In this document: positions 34,803 to 44,590 of the stretch, piece by piece | How the letters are laid out: each line of letters begins with the position of its first letter | How positions within the stretch are numbered: position 1 is the stretch's first letter | NCBI GenBank assembly: GCA_026390695.1 | Contig: JAPLFL010000094.1 | Location: 1 to 64,000 of the forward strand | Length of the DNA: 64,000 nt | Direction of reading: 5' to 3' | DNA from: Candidatus Kapaibacterium sp. | GTDB lineage: Bacteria; Bacteroidota; Ignavibacteria; Kapaibacteriales; UBA2268 | Notes under the pieces: model-generated | Databases searched by the model: none | What the model was told of the DNA's origin: nothing | Seen by the model: the letters and a program-made list of their open reading frames with translations, nothing else | Program-made: the position numbers and the translations under genes

Positions 34803-36143
34803 ATGACAAAAAAGCTTAACATATTACTTCTAACTCTGATAACTATATTTTGTCCCTTGTTTCTTTCGGCTCAATCGGGCATGAAGTTTGCTGATTTAGT
34901 AGAACGGCTGGAACCATATTTCGACAAAGAAATGATAAATGACATCAAAAAACAGTTGCCACAGGGGAGCGATTTCACTATTTGGGGATGGGATGTCGGA
35001 GATTTTTCAGGTGACGGAAATATTGATCTGGCTTTTTCGATTAAGTTAGCTGCAGAGAAAAAGAAAGTGATGGAAGTTTACTTATTCGTTGATATAGAAA
35101 ATTATTTAACAAAAGTTGGTCAGGTTCCTTTTGATTATTTTGAAATGCCGCTCGAAGTCGGTGTTTCCATAAGAAAAAATGCTTGCTATGTTACACGTAA
35201 ACGCAAACAATATGACTGGCTCATACGTGGTTATTCTTTCACCGATGGAACTCTCGTTTTACTTGATGAGTACCAGACCTTTCCTTATGGCAGATATACT
35301 CGCGAAACATATAGGAATTACCAAACACTACGCAATACAGAAAAATTTATTCCAAGTTCAAAATCTAAAGAGGATTTCTCTGCGGACTATTCCGTAATCC
35401 CTTGTTATGAGCGAGGCAGACAGATATTTAAGGGCTATGTGGGAGAAGTTAATCCCATTGATATAGATTATGTCCCAAAAGGTGCATTTTATTGGACTGG
35501 CAAGGAAGATGCTTCTTTTTCCGTTAGTGCTAATTATGATAATCAGTTTATTTATATGACAATCAATGTCAAAGATGATAAATTGGTCAGTGCCGAATGT
35601 GATACATGTATCAGCGACCATGCCGATGTATGGTTTTCAGTCGGGAATTTAAGTGAAGACCGCTTCTGTAAAAAAGATAAAGATAAAATTGAATTTAATA
35701 CAAATGCCGATGGCGGAGTTTTCTGCATTTCATTCTTCCCCGGAGATTTCATTGATCGTTCCAAAACTAATTTTACAATTTCAACCACTGATGAACTTGA
35801 AATTTTCCAGAAAGCCGCCACAAAAAACATTAAAGTAATCTCAGCTTTGCGCAATGACGGCTATATTCTAAAGTGTAGAATTCCATTTGCCGTACTTGGA
35901 TTTGAGCATTCTCCGGTTGATGAGCAAAATCTGGTTGAATTAGGTTGTACAGTCGTACTTCACGATTTTGACAATCAGTTCCGACCCGAAGAAGAGACAA
36001 TTATCAATTCCTCAAAATTTTCTTCGCTTATTCCCGCATCTTATGGTGTATTGGTTCTGGTGCCACCTGGCAAATGGTACGGCGAAGCAATTAACATTTA
36101 CCAAGATGACATTATGAAATATCTAACAGAATATGGCTTTTAA
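34803..36143 (+). CDS. Exported protein with C-terminal CBM9-like domain
   Basis: A 446-aa protein with a signal peptide (residues 1-23, ending PLFLSAQ). Residues about 25-190 hold a calcium-loop-like 'GDFSGDGNIDLAFSI' segment, as in VCBS/FG-GAP repeats, followed by unassigned sequence. Residues about 215-446 resemble a CBM9/DOMON-type beta sandwich: 'KGAFYWTGKEDASFSVSANYDNQFIYMTINVKDDKLV', 'DHADVWFSVG', 'GYILKCRIPFAVLGF', 'VELGCTVVLHDFDN'. Such domains bind sugars or heme in secreted enzymes; no catalytic domain is seen. It is the last gene of the UDG-ddl-kinase-lpxH run. A bidirectional terminator follows. Confidence 0.75.
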   Translation: MTKKLNILLLTLITIFCPLFLSAQSGMKFADLVERLEPYFDKEMINDIKKQLPQGSDFTIWGWDVGDFSGDGNIDLAFSIKLAAEKKKVMEVYLFVDIENYLTKVGQVPFDYFEMPLEVGVSIRKNACYVTRKRKQYDWLIRGYSFTDGTLVLLDEYQTFPYGRYTRETYRNYQTLRNTEKFIPSSKSKEDFSADYSVIPCYERGRQIFKGYVGEVNPIDIDYVPKGAFYWTGKEDASFSVSANYDNQFIYMTINVKDDKLVSAECDTCISDHADVWFSVGNLSEDRFCKKDKDKIEFNTNADGGVFCISFFPGDFIDRSKTNFTISTTDELEIFQKAATKNIKVISALRNDGYILKCRIPFAVLGFEHSPVDEQNLVELGCTVVLHDFDNQFRPEEETIINSSKFSSLIPASYGVLVLVPPGKWYGEAINIYQDDIMKYLTEYGF

Positions 36144-36235
36144 TTAATGGTTAATGTTGGAATGCCTGAATCCTTTCATTTGTGAAAGTCAGATTGAAAA
36201 TCTGATTTTAGGGAATGGATATTTACTATGATATA

Positions 36236-36273
36236 AAAATGCAGAATGAAATTGGTTTTCCATTCTGCATTTT
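36236..36273. terminator. Bidirectional terminator between convergent genes
   Basis: AAAATGCAGAATG (36236-36248) pairs with CATTCTGCATTTT (36261-36273). A/T tails on both sides let it serve the plus-strand CBM9 gene and the minus-strand deoxyhypusine synthase-like gene. Confidence 0.85.
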
Positions 36274-36283
36274 AAATTTTACA

Positions 36284-37309
36284 TTATTCAAAAATATCTG
36301 CGAACCGATTTTCTTTACGTCCCTCATAAGATTTTTTCTGGTAGGCGTATCCCGCAATCAATGGAACGGCGATGGTTGCTTCGGAAAATACCATTTGCTC
36401 ATAAGTTGTTTCAACTTTTCCCCAAGAGTTTGCTTCCTTTAAAGTCGAACCGGATAATCCTCCGTCACGTTCGTCGGCTACTGTCACTTGAATGGCGTAT
36501 TTGTGCATTTCTGCTTCAATGTCAAGCACTTCGCAAGCCACAACTATGTCCTGAGTGAAATTTTTAGGGACTCCCCCGCCAATCATAAAGATTCCGGTTC
36601 TTCCAGCTTTCATTTTCACTTTGGTTAATTCGAGAAAATCCTTAGCTGAATCTATTGAAACGACTGGCCCATCGGTATTATATTGATGATGAATTAATCC
36701 AAAACCTGCAGAGCAGTCGGAAAATGCAGGTACGAAGATCGGAACTCCTTTTTCATAAGCAGTGCGGATGACCGAATCCTCGCCTTTTTCATTTAAAACG
36801 AGCCATTGTCCCATTTCGGAGATGAATTCGCGGGATGAATAAGCACCGGGTTCGAGGGAATTTGCAATTTCTGCAACGGTCATATCGCAAACGCGAAGTT
36901 CATCCTCATCAATGTAGGTGTCATAAATTCTGTCGATCATTAATTCTCTGAGTTCATTATCATTTACACATTGTGTGCCCTGATAATGGCGAAAACCCAG
37001 TCCCTCGAAGAAATCCTGATCAACTATTAATGCACCGGTTGAAACTATTGCATCCACCATATTATTTTTGATCATATCGACAACGATTTTCTTTAAACCG
37101 GCACTGAAAATTGAACCTGCAAGTGTTAAGATAACGGCACAGCTTTGATCTTCTAACATTTTGACGTAAATATTTGCTGCACGGTGCAGGTTTCTTGCCT
37201 GAAAAGCGGTTTTACCCATGGCATCAACGATGGGCACTACATCAAGTTTTGTAATATCAATATGTTCAACAAGATGTTCGGGATTTAGGAAATCTTTTTT
37301 TTCTGACAT
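36284..37309 (-). CDS. Deoxyhypusine synthase-like protein
   Basis: A 341-aa protein of the DHS fold. The catalytic Lys is kept: Lys298 in 'EANSWGKVETTYEQ' matches human Lys329 (SWGK). NAD contacts are present ('LAGSIFSAGLKKIVVDMI', 'STGALIVDQDFFE', 'FVPAFSDCSAGFG', 'MIGGGVPKNFTQD'). Where human DHS has Lys-His-His after GGG, this protein has Lys249-Asn250-Phe251, the form common in bacterial homologues. Bacteria lack eIF5A, so the usual substrate is missing; some bacterial relatives make homospermidine or other polyamines. No polyamine genes are adjacent. Monocistronic, with a terminator. Family certain, reaction open. Confidence 0.88.
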   Translation of the reverse strand: MSEKKDFLNPEHLVEHIDITKLDVVPIVDAMGKTAFQARNLHRAANIYVKMLEDQSCAVILTLAGSIFSAGLKKIVVDMIKNNMVDAIVSTGALIVDQDFFEGLGFRHYQGTQCVNDNELRELMIDRIYDTYIDEDELRVCDMTVAEIANSLEPGAYSSREFISEMGQWLVLNEKGEDSVIRTAYEKGVPIFVPAFSDCSAGFGLIHHQYNTDGPVVSIDSAKDFLELTKVKMKAGRTGIFMIGGGVPKNFTQDIVVACEVLDIEAEMHKYAIQVTVADERDGGLSGSTLKEANSWGKVETTYEQMVFSEATIAVPLIAGYAYQKKSYEGRKENRFADIFE

Positions 37310-37472
37310 GTCAGTTCTTTCTTTAATAAGTTTATGATATTTAGATATTTTTTATGTTAATTATTGAGAATGAATCATTCATTGATTGAATGCTAAGGAG
37401 AATAATATCGAATTATAATTTTCATGATTTCGGAGATAAATTCTGATTGTTAGGGATTAAAATTCGGTACAT

Positions 37473-38327
37473 TTAGGAAATGTGTTTAGAATATTCATCT
37501 AAAAATTTAATTTCATCAGGACTTAGAGAATCCTTTCCTTTATCATTGATTTTGTCTAAAATTAAATTTAATGTATCTTCATTTAATTCAGTTGAATCAA
37601 ATTCCATTTTATTATATTCGTCAATCAGACTCGAATTGAACTTAGCTAATTTTGACTGAGAAAGTATTGCCAAAGAAAGTTCGGTAGCTGAGGGCATTTC
37701 GATTTTATCTTTGACTCTGTTTTTCATGATTATTCTTTGTAAATAAAGAATTTGTGCATAAGCCATTCCACCTGTTATCCCGCCAAATACTATTGAGAAT
37801 GAAGAATATAATTCATGTATCTGTCCAGTCATATAAAAACTTGACAGCTTGACCATCATCCAGACAAAAACGAGAAATATGCTAACCCAAATCAAACGAA
37901 AACGAAGTAAACCAGAAAATTTTATATTATATTTATAATTTAAAAGAGAGAATAAAGTGATGATAAAGAATGAAATTCCTTCTAATCCGGCAATTGCCAC
38001 ATGTGTTTTCCAGAACACAATTGTAAAAATTATTCCCTGCAAACTTATTAATAATAAATTCAAAACAGTATAGAAGGGATTACGTAATTGTTCCTCTAAT
38101 TTAGGTGAAATATAGTAAAATGCAAAGAAAGCAATTAAAAAACCCTCGAAACTTCCCGTTGCAAGAGGGAAAGTAATTAATCGCCAGAATTCCATTGTTG
38201 TAACAAGTTTTCCAGTATCAAGACTAAACAAAGGATCTAATTTTCCGCCAACTACAATATTAAGCAAATACACAAATGAAAATGCAACAAATAGTTTTCG
38301 GGACAATATTTTCTTTGAATTTGGCAT
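37473..38327 (-). CDS. Rhomboid-like membrane protein lacking the catalytic serine
   Basis: A 284-aa protein with five or six membrane helices in residues 10-200 and a soluble tail. Rhomboid features: 'EFWRLITFPLATG' in the first loop and helix 4 with 'AIAGLEGISFFIITLFS'. The active-site motif GxSG reads Gly-Leu-Glu-Gly (114-117), so the nucleophile Ser is Glu. The helix-6 His motif is also gone ('IVFGGITGGMAYAQILYL'). The tail 'LNLILDKINDKGKDSLSPDEIKFLDEYSK' is the DUF6576-type domain found after rhomboids in Bacteroidota. I infer a catalytically dead, iRhom-like protein. It directly follows the anchor-D lipoprotein gene with no gap. Confidence 0.8.
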   Translation of the reverse strand: MPNSKKILSRKLFVAFSFVYLLNIVVGGKLDPLFSLDTGKLVTTMEFWRLITFPLATGSFEGFLIAFFAFYYISPKLEEQLRNPFYTVLNLLLISLQGIIFTIVFWKTHVAIAGLEGISFFIITLFSLLNYKYNIKFSGLLRFRLIWVSIFLVFVWMMVKLSSFYMTGQIHELYSSFSIVFGGITGGMAYAQILYLQRIIMKNRVKDKIEMPSATELSLAILSQSKLAKFNSSLIDEYNKMEFDSTELNEDTLNLILDKINDKGKDSLSPDEIKFLDEYSKHIS

Positions 38328-40676
38328 TTACTTAATCGATAAAATAATAACATACGGATTATTCATTCCAAAATGGCTTGGTCTCCAAACATTAGCACCA
38401 TTCAAATATTCCCAAGTATAATATTTACGGACATTATCAAAAAAAGCTATCGAAAAAGGATAATCTTTTCCTGACTGAAAAACGACATCACCTCCGTCTA
38501 CATTTTCGGTTGCAAGTGCGCGGGCAAATTCCACAGTCCAAACGCCATTAGCCCACACACCTTTTGCTCGTACATCACTCCTTTGATTGAACATATTATC
38601 CTGCCCCTGCAATTTCCAACCCGAAACAAAATCACCAACTGCAAAAGGTTTACCAGTTAAAGGATTATTCTGTCCTGTGAATGGTTCGCTTGTATCATCC
38701 CAAATGTAACGTTTGTTTAAATTACCGTTATCTCCAGCAGCCAAAGAAATAGGTAGCTTTTTACCATTAACCATAAAATTATTAGTCGAAAATGGACGAC
38801 CGGGAATATCACCTGTACGAATCGAAGGATTTGAACTAATGTCATTACCATTTGCATTATGGTCATCGGCATATCCGAGTGGGTTTGTCAGCCCTGCTTG
38901 CCAGACCCAAATATCAGTTTTTCCAAGATAAGGGAAAAATCCTCCTTCATAGTTATTCGTATAAACGGCTGTGTGACAAGAAGTGAAACAACCAAAATCG
39001 GCAAATTTCTTTGATCCTTCTCCAACAACATTTGCTGAAATCGGAAACACAAAACTTATTCCATCTTGTCCGTTTGTATCTAATTTCCAGTTTGATTCAA
39101 GTTTAGGATCACCACCTGTAAAAGTAAATTTATTAGGAATATCATCCATTGAAGGATCATCAATCTTAACAATGAAATAAATACTATCTTTTGTATGAAC
39201 TGATCTGACTGAAGCAGGAAATATTCTTTTATCATTAATTGTTGATTCAATTTCATAAAGATTTACTTTAACTTCAGTAGCAGAAGCCCAGCAAGCATCA
39301 TTATCAATTCCATCAAGAGCTGGTGCAGCGGCAGTATTACAAATTAAAGTCGGTGGAGTTTTCGAACTTGATGTACAATTTCCTTTGAGATTAAGAGTAG
39401 CATCCACAGCGGAAGCAGTAATTGTAATTAATCCGTTAAAAATACCGGAACTTGTTGGTGCAAATGAAATATTTGAATTGATAGTGGCATTAGCTGCAAT
39501 TGTAGCAGGAATTGTATGTGTATATGCTGATGAACCGATACCGGTTAATTTAACCGTTAAACTCTGAACTGATGATGTTAAATTAGTAATTTTAACTATA
39601 GTGTCCATTTTATTATTCACGGAAACAGTTCCGAAATCAAGAATATTTGGACTAATTTGAATAATGGCAGAGGCAAACCCCTGACCAGTTAAATTTGCAC
39701 TCACGGTTTTAGCAGCATCAATAAATATAACCGCATTGTATGTTTTGGCTTCTGTGGGACTAAAGCGAACTGTAACGCTATCAATTGTTCCCTGAGCTAA
39801 TGCAGAAGCAGGTGTATATTCTATTTTAAAATTGGATGCATCCGTTCCGCTTAAGCTTGGTTGAACAGTAAAGGGATTGGCATTCAAATTTTGAAGGCTA
39901 ATTTTCTTGATTAATGATGTGCCAATCGATAAAGTTTTAAAATCAAGCATTGTCGGAGAAACAGTTACTTGCGCTCCAAACGAACATATACCGACTAATT
40001 GTACCTTAGCATAAGACCCGATATTCAAAACTGCATGATGAGTTTTTTCAATTGAGGGACTGAAAACTGCATCAATTGTTCCGGTTTTTCCTGATCCAAT
40101 AGATAAAGTTGTTTGTTTCACCGAAAAAACTGATTTGTCTGATCCATCAATAGAAAAATTAAGATTGAGACTATCTGTAGAAACATTTTGAATAGTTAAT
40201 TTGAGAGTTTGAGTATCGTTTGGTTTGACATTTGAGAAAGTTAAAGTATCGACCACTGAGATTTTTATTGTAGAAGAACCGCTACCACTCAAATTCACAG
40301 TCTTTTTAGATCCGATTTTCAAAACAGCAGTAAATGATCTTTCTGCATTAGGTGTGAATGTTATAGGAATGATCAGGCTCTTCTTGGAAGTAATTTTAAC
40401 TGTAGAACTTAAACTTGTGCCAAAGTAAGTCTTATCGATTCCATCGATTGAAAGCGGTAAGTCAATATCGGATTCATTCAAATTCTCAACAGTTACATTC
40501 ATGGATTTCGTTTGATTTAGCGCCACAGTAGCGAAATTTAAATCAGTAGGAGAAATATTCAGGTTTGAGTCCGAAGCCGATGGGTTAGTAGAATTATCGC
40601 CACACTTGATAAATAAAAATATAGCAAGAGTTAAAAATAAAGTTGTACTAATCCAGTGTTTATTGTTCTTCAGCAT
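38328..40676 (-). CDS. Choice-of-anchor D protein with C-terminal ethylbenzene dehydrogenase-type heme domain
   Basis: A 782-aa exported protein. A hydrophobic N-terminus leads to Cys25 (a poor lipobox, 'LFIKC'). Residues about 30-440 hold four or five choice-of-anchor D repeats ('ISPTDLNFATVALNQTKSMNVTVENLNESDI', 'ITFTPNAERSFTAVLKIGSKKTVNLSGSG', and so on). From about 445 the sequence changes: 'PALDGIDNDACWASATEVKV', 'GQDGISFVFPI', 'GCFTSCHTAVYTN', 'WVWQAGLTNPLGYADDH', 'GVWTVEFARALATENVDGGDVVF', 'FSIAFFDN'. This fits the ethylbenzene dehydrogenase gamma-related, heme-binding family, with a CxxxCH motif as a likely heme or metal site. It may be an exported electron-transfer or sensing protein. 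Upstream of the pseudo-rhomboid. Confidence 0.8.
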   Translation of the reverse strand: MLKNNKHWISTTLFLTLAIFLFIKCGDNSTNPSASDSNLNISPTDLNFATVALNQTKSMNVTVENLNESDIDLPLSIDGIDKTYFGTSLSSTVKITSKKSLIIPITFTPNAERSFTAVLKIGSKKTVNLSGSGSSTIKISVVDTLTFSNVKPNDTQTLKLTIQNVSTDSLNLNFSIDGSDKSVFSVKQTTLSIGSGKTGTIDAVFSPSIEKTHHAVLNIGSYAKVQLVGICSFGAQVTVSPTMLDFKTLSIGTSLIKKISLQNLNANPFTVQPSLSGTDASNFKIEYTPASALAQGTIDSVTVRFSPTEAKTYNAVIFIDAAKTVSANLTGQGFASAIIQISPNILDFGTVSVNNKMDTIVKITNLTSSVQSLTVKLTGIGSSAYTHTIPATIAANATINSNISFAPTSSGIFNGLITITASAVDATLNLKGNCTSSSKTPPTLICNTAAAPALDGIDNDACWASATEVKVNLYEIESTINDKRIFPASVRSVHTKDSIYFIVKIDDPSMDDIPNKFTFTGGDPKLESNWKLDTNGQDGISFVFPISANVVGEGSKKFADFGCFTSCHTAVYTNNYEGGFFPYLGKTDIWVWQAGLTNPLGYADDHNANGNDISSNPSIRTGDIPGRPFSTNNFMVNGKKLPISLAAGDNGNLNKRYIWDDTSEPFTGQNNPLTGKPFAVGDFVSGWKLQGQDNMFNQRSDVRAKGVWANGVWTVEFARALATENVDGGDVVFQSGKDYPFSIAFFDNVRKYYTWEYLNGANVWRPSHFGMNNPYVIILSIK

Positions 40677-40704
40677 CTCAATCCTTGTTATTTTTTAATA
40701 AAAT

Positions 40705-41178
40705 TTAATTAAGAGATTCAAGTAATTTATCAATTGATTCAATGGAAGATAATTCATAATAATCTTCATTAATTACTACTACTGGTGCACCCCCGCAAGC
40801 GCCCATACATTCCACTTCTTCGAGTGAGAATTTACCATCAGAGGTAGTTTCCATATTTTTCAAACCATATTTCTTTGAAACATGATGATAAATTGAATCC
40901 CCGTCCATTAGCATGCAAGACACATTCGTACAGACCTGCACATGATATTTACCCATCGGCTTTTTGAAGTACATGGTATAGAAGGTGGCAACACCCTCAA
41001 CTTGAGCAAAAGGCAAATGAAGCAAGTCAGCAACATATTGCATCACATCTGGAGAAATCCAGCCGAATGTTCTTTGAGCTAACCATAAAACTGGCATCAG
41101 AGCGGCCTGTTCCGTTGGATAATGATCTTTAATTTTATTTACACGTTCCAATTCTTGGGCATTAAAAGCTATTTCCAT
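40705..41178 (-). CDS. nuoE: NADH-quinone oxidoreductase subunit E (24 kDa, 2Fe-2S)
   Basis: A 157-aa thioredoxin-like ferredoxin. The four cluster cysteines are in 'QVCTNVSCMLMDG' and 'EVECMGACGGAPVVVINEDYY'. The N-terminal 'QAALMPVLWLAQRTFGWISPDVMQYVADLLHLPFAQVEGVATFY' block is typical of NuoE/HndA. It carries the N1a cluster in complex I or in NAD-linked hydrogenases and formate dehydrogenases. No nuoF or nuoG gene is nearby, so it is a stand-alone copy here. It lies between secA and the anchor-D gene on the same strand. Confidence 0.93.
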   Translation of the reverse strand: MEIAFNAQELERVNKIKDHYPTEQAALMPVLWLAQRTFGWISPDVMQYVADLLHLPFAQVEGVATFYTMYFKKPMGKYHVQVCTNVSCMLMDGDSIYHHVSKKYGLKNMETTSDGKFSLEEVECMGACGGAPVVVINEDYYELSSIESIDKLLESLN

Positions 41179-41296
41179 TTTATTCTCAATTAATTTTAAA
41201 AAAACTCTAAATTAATTATTAATTACGAATTTCAAGTTATCAATTATATATAATAAATCGCAAATCTAAATTTTTTCTTCCAATCATCATTTACCA

Positions 41297-44200
41297 TTAA
41301 TCAAAGTTTTCATTCTTACCATGACATTGCTTGTACTTCCTACCAGAACCGCAATAACATTTATCATTACGTCCGATCTTTGGCTGGCTGCGGCGAACCA
41401 TTGTAACGGTTTCGGTTTCTTGCTGTTGCTGTTCAGGATTTGCATTCGGATTTGCACGCAGGTATGATGGTATTTCAGAAGAATGCTGATAATTTAAAGC
41501 TGCCTTGGTGGGTTGCTTTGTACGTAAGCGGGGAATTTCAGCAGTTTTTCTGCCTTTTCCCTGATCAAGACGGCCATCAATCCCGTAATTTCTTGGATAT
41601 GTCTTAAACACTAATCCAAGGGTTTCTTTATTAATATCATCTAATAAATTAACAAAAGAGCGGTAAGCTTCGCCCTTATACTCAAGCAGTGGATCTTTTT
41701 GACCATAAGCACGAAGGTGAATACCTTCTTTCAAATCATCCATAACTCGCAAATGTTCACGCCATTTATCATCAATAGTCTGAAGTATGGCTACTCTTTC
41801 AAGGTATGCCATAAATTCGGATCCAAGGATTTCTTCTTTTCTTGTATAAAACTCATCAGCAGCCGTTACAACACGCTGGATGAAGGTTTCAAGTTTCATA
41901 TTTTCAAATTCTTTTAGCTCAATCTTTGGTTCACAGAGAAAAAGTGCCCTTGTATGTTTGATAATTTCATCAAGTTGAACTTTTGGATGAAATTCTTCGA
42001 ACCAATTCTCAGCGATATTCTCCACGTATTCAAAAAGTTCACCCTTCAATCTCTCACCACTCAGAGCCTGCCGACGACGAGTATAAATTACCTCACGTTG
42101 CTGATTCATAACGTTATCGTAATCCAATAATCTTTTACGAATTGCAAAGTTATTTTCCTCGACCTTTTTCTGTGCCTTTTCAACTGATTTAGTAATTAAA
42201 GAATGCTGAATTGGCTCCCCTTCTGGCACTTTCATCCGCTGCATAATAGAAGCTATTCTCTCACCTCCGAAAAGGCGCATCAGATCGTCCTCAAGTGAAA
42301 TAAAAAACTGGGTACTACCCGGATCGCCCTGACGTCCGGAACGACCACGCAACTGCCTGTCAATACGCCGTGCATCATGGCGTTCAGAGCCAATGATGCA
42401 AAGTCCACCATTTTTCTTAACTTCATGATCAAGTTTAATATCGGTACCACGCCCAGCCATGTTGGTTGCTATTGTTAGAGCGCCTTTACGACCGGCTCCA
42501 GCAACAATTTCGGCTTCTCGTGCGTGTTGCTTGGCATTCAATACATTGTGATGAATTCCTTGTCTGAGTAAAATTTTACTCAATATTTCCGAAACTTCAA
42601 CGCTTGTGGTTCCAACGAGAACAGCTCTTCCTTTTTGAATTTGTTCACGTATTTCTTTTACGATAGCTGCATATTTTTCTTTCTTTGTACGATATATCAA
42701 ATCATCAGAATCTTCGCGGATTATTGGTTTATTGGTTGGTACGACAACCACATCAAGATTATAAATTTTTTCAAATTCACCTGCCTCAGTTTCGGCTGTA
42801 CCAGTCATTCCGGCTAATTTTTTATACAAGCGGAAATAATTCTGCAAAGTAATTGTTGCAAAAGTTTGAGTATCTTTTTCAACTGTAACGTGTTCCTTGG
42901 CTTCTATAGCTTGATGTAAGCCCTCGGAATAACGTCTCCCGTCCAATATACGACCGGTAAATTCATCGACTATCATGACTTTACCTTCTTGAATCACATA
43001 TTCAATATCTTTTTCATAAAGTGAATATGCCCGTAAAAGCTGACTGATAGTGTGAATACGGTCACTGCGCTCGGCATAGACCAAATAAATTTCATCTTTT
43101 TTAATTTGCTTTTCCTCAGAGGTCATCGAATGATCTGCTTCAAATATACTCATCTGTGATGCAATATCAGGAATAACAAACATTTCTGCATCCTCCGTAG
43201 CAGAACACAGTAACTGACGCCCTTTTTCAGAAATATCAATGTTATGATTTTTCTCATCAATGGTATAATAAAGATCATCATCAATTTCGTGCATTTTCCG
43301 ACCCTGATCCTGAAGATAGAACAGTTCGGTTTCACGGAGTAATTTCTGATAATCAGGTTCCTGCATGAGTTTAAGTAGTTTTTTATGTTTAGGCAAAGCG
43401 CGATGAGCTGAGAGAAGATTCTTTCCGGCTCGCTCACGATCTTCCTTTTTGTCGGTTTTCAATAAATTTTCCGCTTCAAAAGCCAATTGATTAATTAACT
43501 TATTTTGGGCTTCTACCAATCTGCGTACCCTTGGATTCATTTCATCGAATTTCTGATCTGACTGGCCAACAGGGCCTGAAATGATAAGTGGCGTTCTTGC
43601 TTCATCTATCAAAACTGAGTCAACCTCATCAACTATTGCATAAAAGTGCAGTCTCTGGACTAACTGTTCTGATTCATGAACCATATTATCTCGCAAATAA
43701 TCAAAACCGAACTCATTATTTGTACCATAACTAATATCACAATTGTAAATTCGTTTTCTTTCCTCGGATTCCATATTAGACTGAATAGCACCAACTGTTA
43801 GCCCTAAGAACTCAAAAACTGGGGTCATCCACTGGCTGTCACGCAATGCAAGATAATCATTTACGGTAACAAGATGTACACCAAGACCAGCTAATGCATT
43901 CAAATAAAGCGGAAGAATCGCAACAAGAGTTTTACCTTCTCCAGTGGCCATTTCAGAGATTTTTCCATGATGCAGAATCATACCACCGATCAACTGCACG
44001 TCAAAAGGAACCATATCCCATACGTAGTGCTGACCAGCATATTCATAACCAAAACCTTGCTCTTTTAATCTGCGGCATGCTTGTTTAACGGCTGCAAAAG
44101 CCGGAGGAAGCAATTCATCCAAAGTAGCTTTAATTTCTTCAATAATTTCCTTGTCTAATTCCTTAACGCGAGATGATAATTCAAAAGAATCAGCCGCATT

Positions 44201-44425
44201 CAGTGCCTCAGCTTTCAATCTATCAATGATGCTTTTCTTTTCTTCTTCAAAGTCTAATATTCTTGACTGAATTATTTCTTTAAATTCCTGAGTTTTTGCC
44301 CTGAGATCATCGTCCGACAAACTATTAAATTCATTATAGAATTTGTGTACTTCTTGCAGAACAGGCTGTAGTTTTTTAACATCTTTTTCGTGCTTAGATC
44401 CAAACAACATTTTGAGAATATTCAT
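41297..44425 (-). CDS. secA: Preprotein translocase ATPase SecA
   Basis: A 1042-aa motor protein. Walker A is 'MATGEGKTLVAILPLYL', Walker B lies in 'AIVDEVDSVLIDEARTPLIISGP', 'GMTGTAETEAGEFEKIY' and 'ATNMAGRGTDIKLDHEV' are helicase motifs, and 'GRSGRQGDPGSTQFFISLEDDLMRLFGG' is motif VI. The C-terminus has a Zn-binding SEC-C motif, 'NDKCYCGSGRKYKQCHGK', which binds SecB or the ribosome. It is about 100 aa longer than E. coli SecA, mostly from an insertion near residues 330-370, as in Bacteroidota/Chlorobiota proteins. It drives export through SecYEG, needed by the many secreted proteins here. Confidence 0.99.
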   Translation of the reverse strand: MNILKMLFGSKHEKDVKKLQPVLQEVHKFYNEFNSLSDDDLRAKTQEFKEIIQSRILDFEEEKKSIIDRLKAEALNAADSFELSSRVKELDKEIIEEIKATLDELLPPAFAAVKQACRRLKEQGFGYEYAGQHYVWDMVPFDVQLIGGMILHHGKISEMATGEGKTLVAILPLYLNALAGLGVHLVTVNDYLALRDSQWMTPVFEFLGLTVGAIQSNMESEERKRIYNCDISYGTNNEFGFDYLRDNMVHESEQLVQRLHFYAIVDEVDSVLIDEARTPLIISGPVGQSDQKFDEMNPRVRRLVEAQNKLINQLAFEAENLLKTDKKEDRERAGKNLLSAHRALPKHKKLLKLMQEPDYQKLLRETELFYLQDQGRKMHEIDDDLYYTIDEKNHNIDISEKGRQLLCSATEDAEMFVIPDIASQMSIFEADHSMTSEEKQIKKDEIYLVYAERSDRIHTISQLLRAYSLYEKDIEYVIQEGKVMIVDEFTGRILDGRRYSEGLHQAIEAKEHVTVEKDTQTFATITLQNYFRLYKKLAGMTGTAETEAGEFEKIYNLDVVVVPTNKPIIREDSDDLIYRTKKEKYAAIVKEIREQIQKGRAVLVGTTSVEVSEILSKILLRQGIHHNVLNAKQHAREAEIVAGAGRKGALTIATNMAGRGTDIKLDHEVKKNGGLCIIGSERHDARRIDRQLRGRSGRQGDPGSTQFFISLEDDLMRLFGGERIASIMQRMKVPEGEPIQHSLITKSVEKAQKKVEENNFAIRKRLLDYDNVMNQQREVIYTRRRQALSGERLKGELFEYVENIAENWFEEFHPKVQLDEIIKHTRALFLCEPKIELKEFENMKLETFIQRVVTAADEFYTRKEEILGSEFMAYLERVAILQTIDDKWREHLRVMDDLKEGIHLRAYGQKDPLLEYKGEAYRSFVNLLDDINKETLGLVFKTYPRNYGIDGRLDQGKGRKTAEIPRLRTKQPTKAALNYQHSSEIPSYLRANPNANPEQQQQETETVTMVRRSQPKIGRNDKCYCGSGRKYKQCHGKNENFD

Positions 44426-44590
44426 ATTCTTTTGATTCCATTTTGATAATATTTAAATGACTAAGTATAGACGCTTCATTTCAAAAAATATTGAATTTTC
44501 ATATAAATTTATCAGTTTTTTTTCTGTCAAAGATTTATTGTAATTTGATTTTGTATAATATTCAAATTAACCAATAGTTTCATAGCTATT

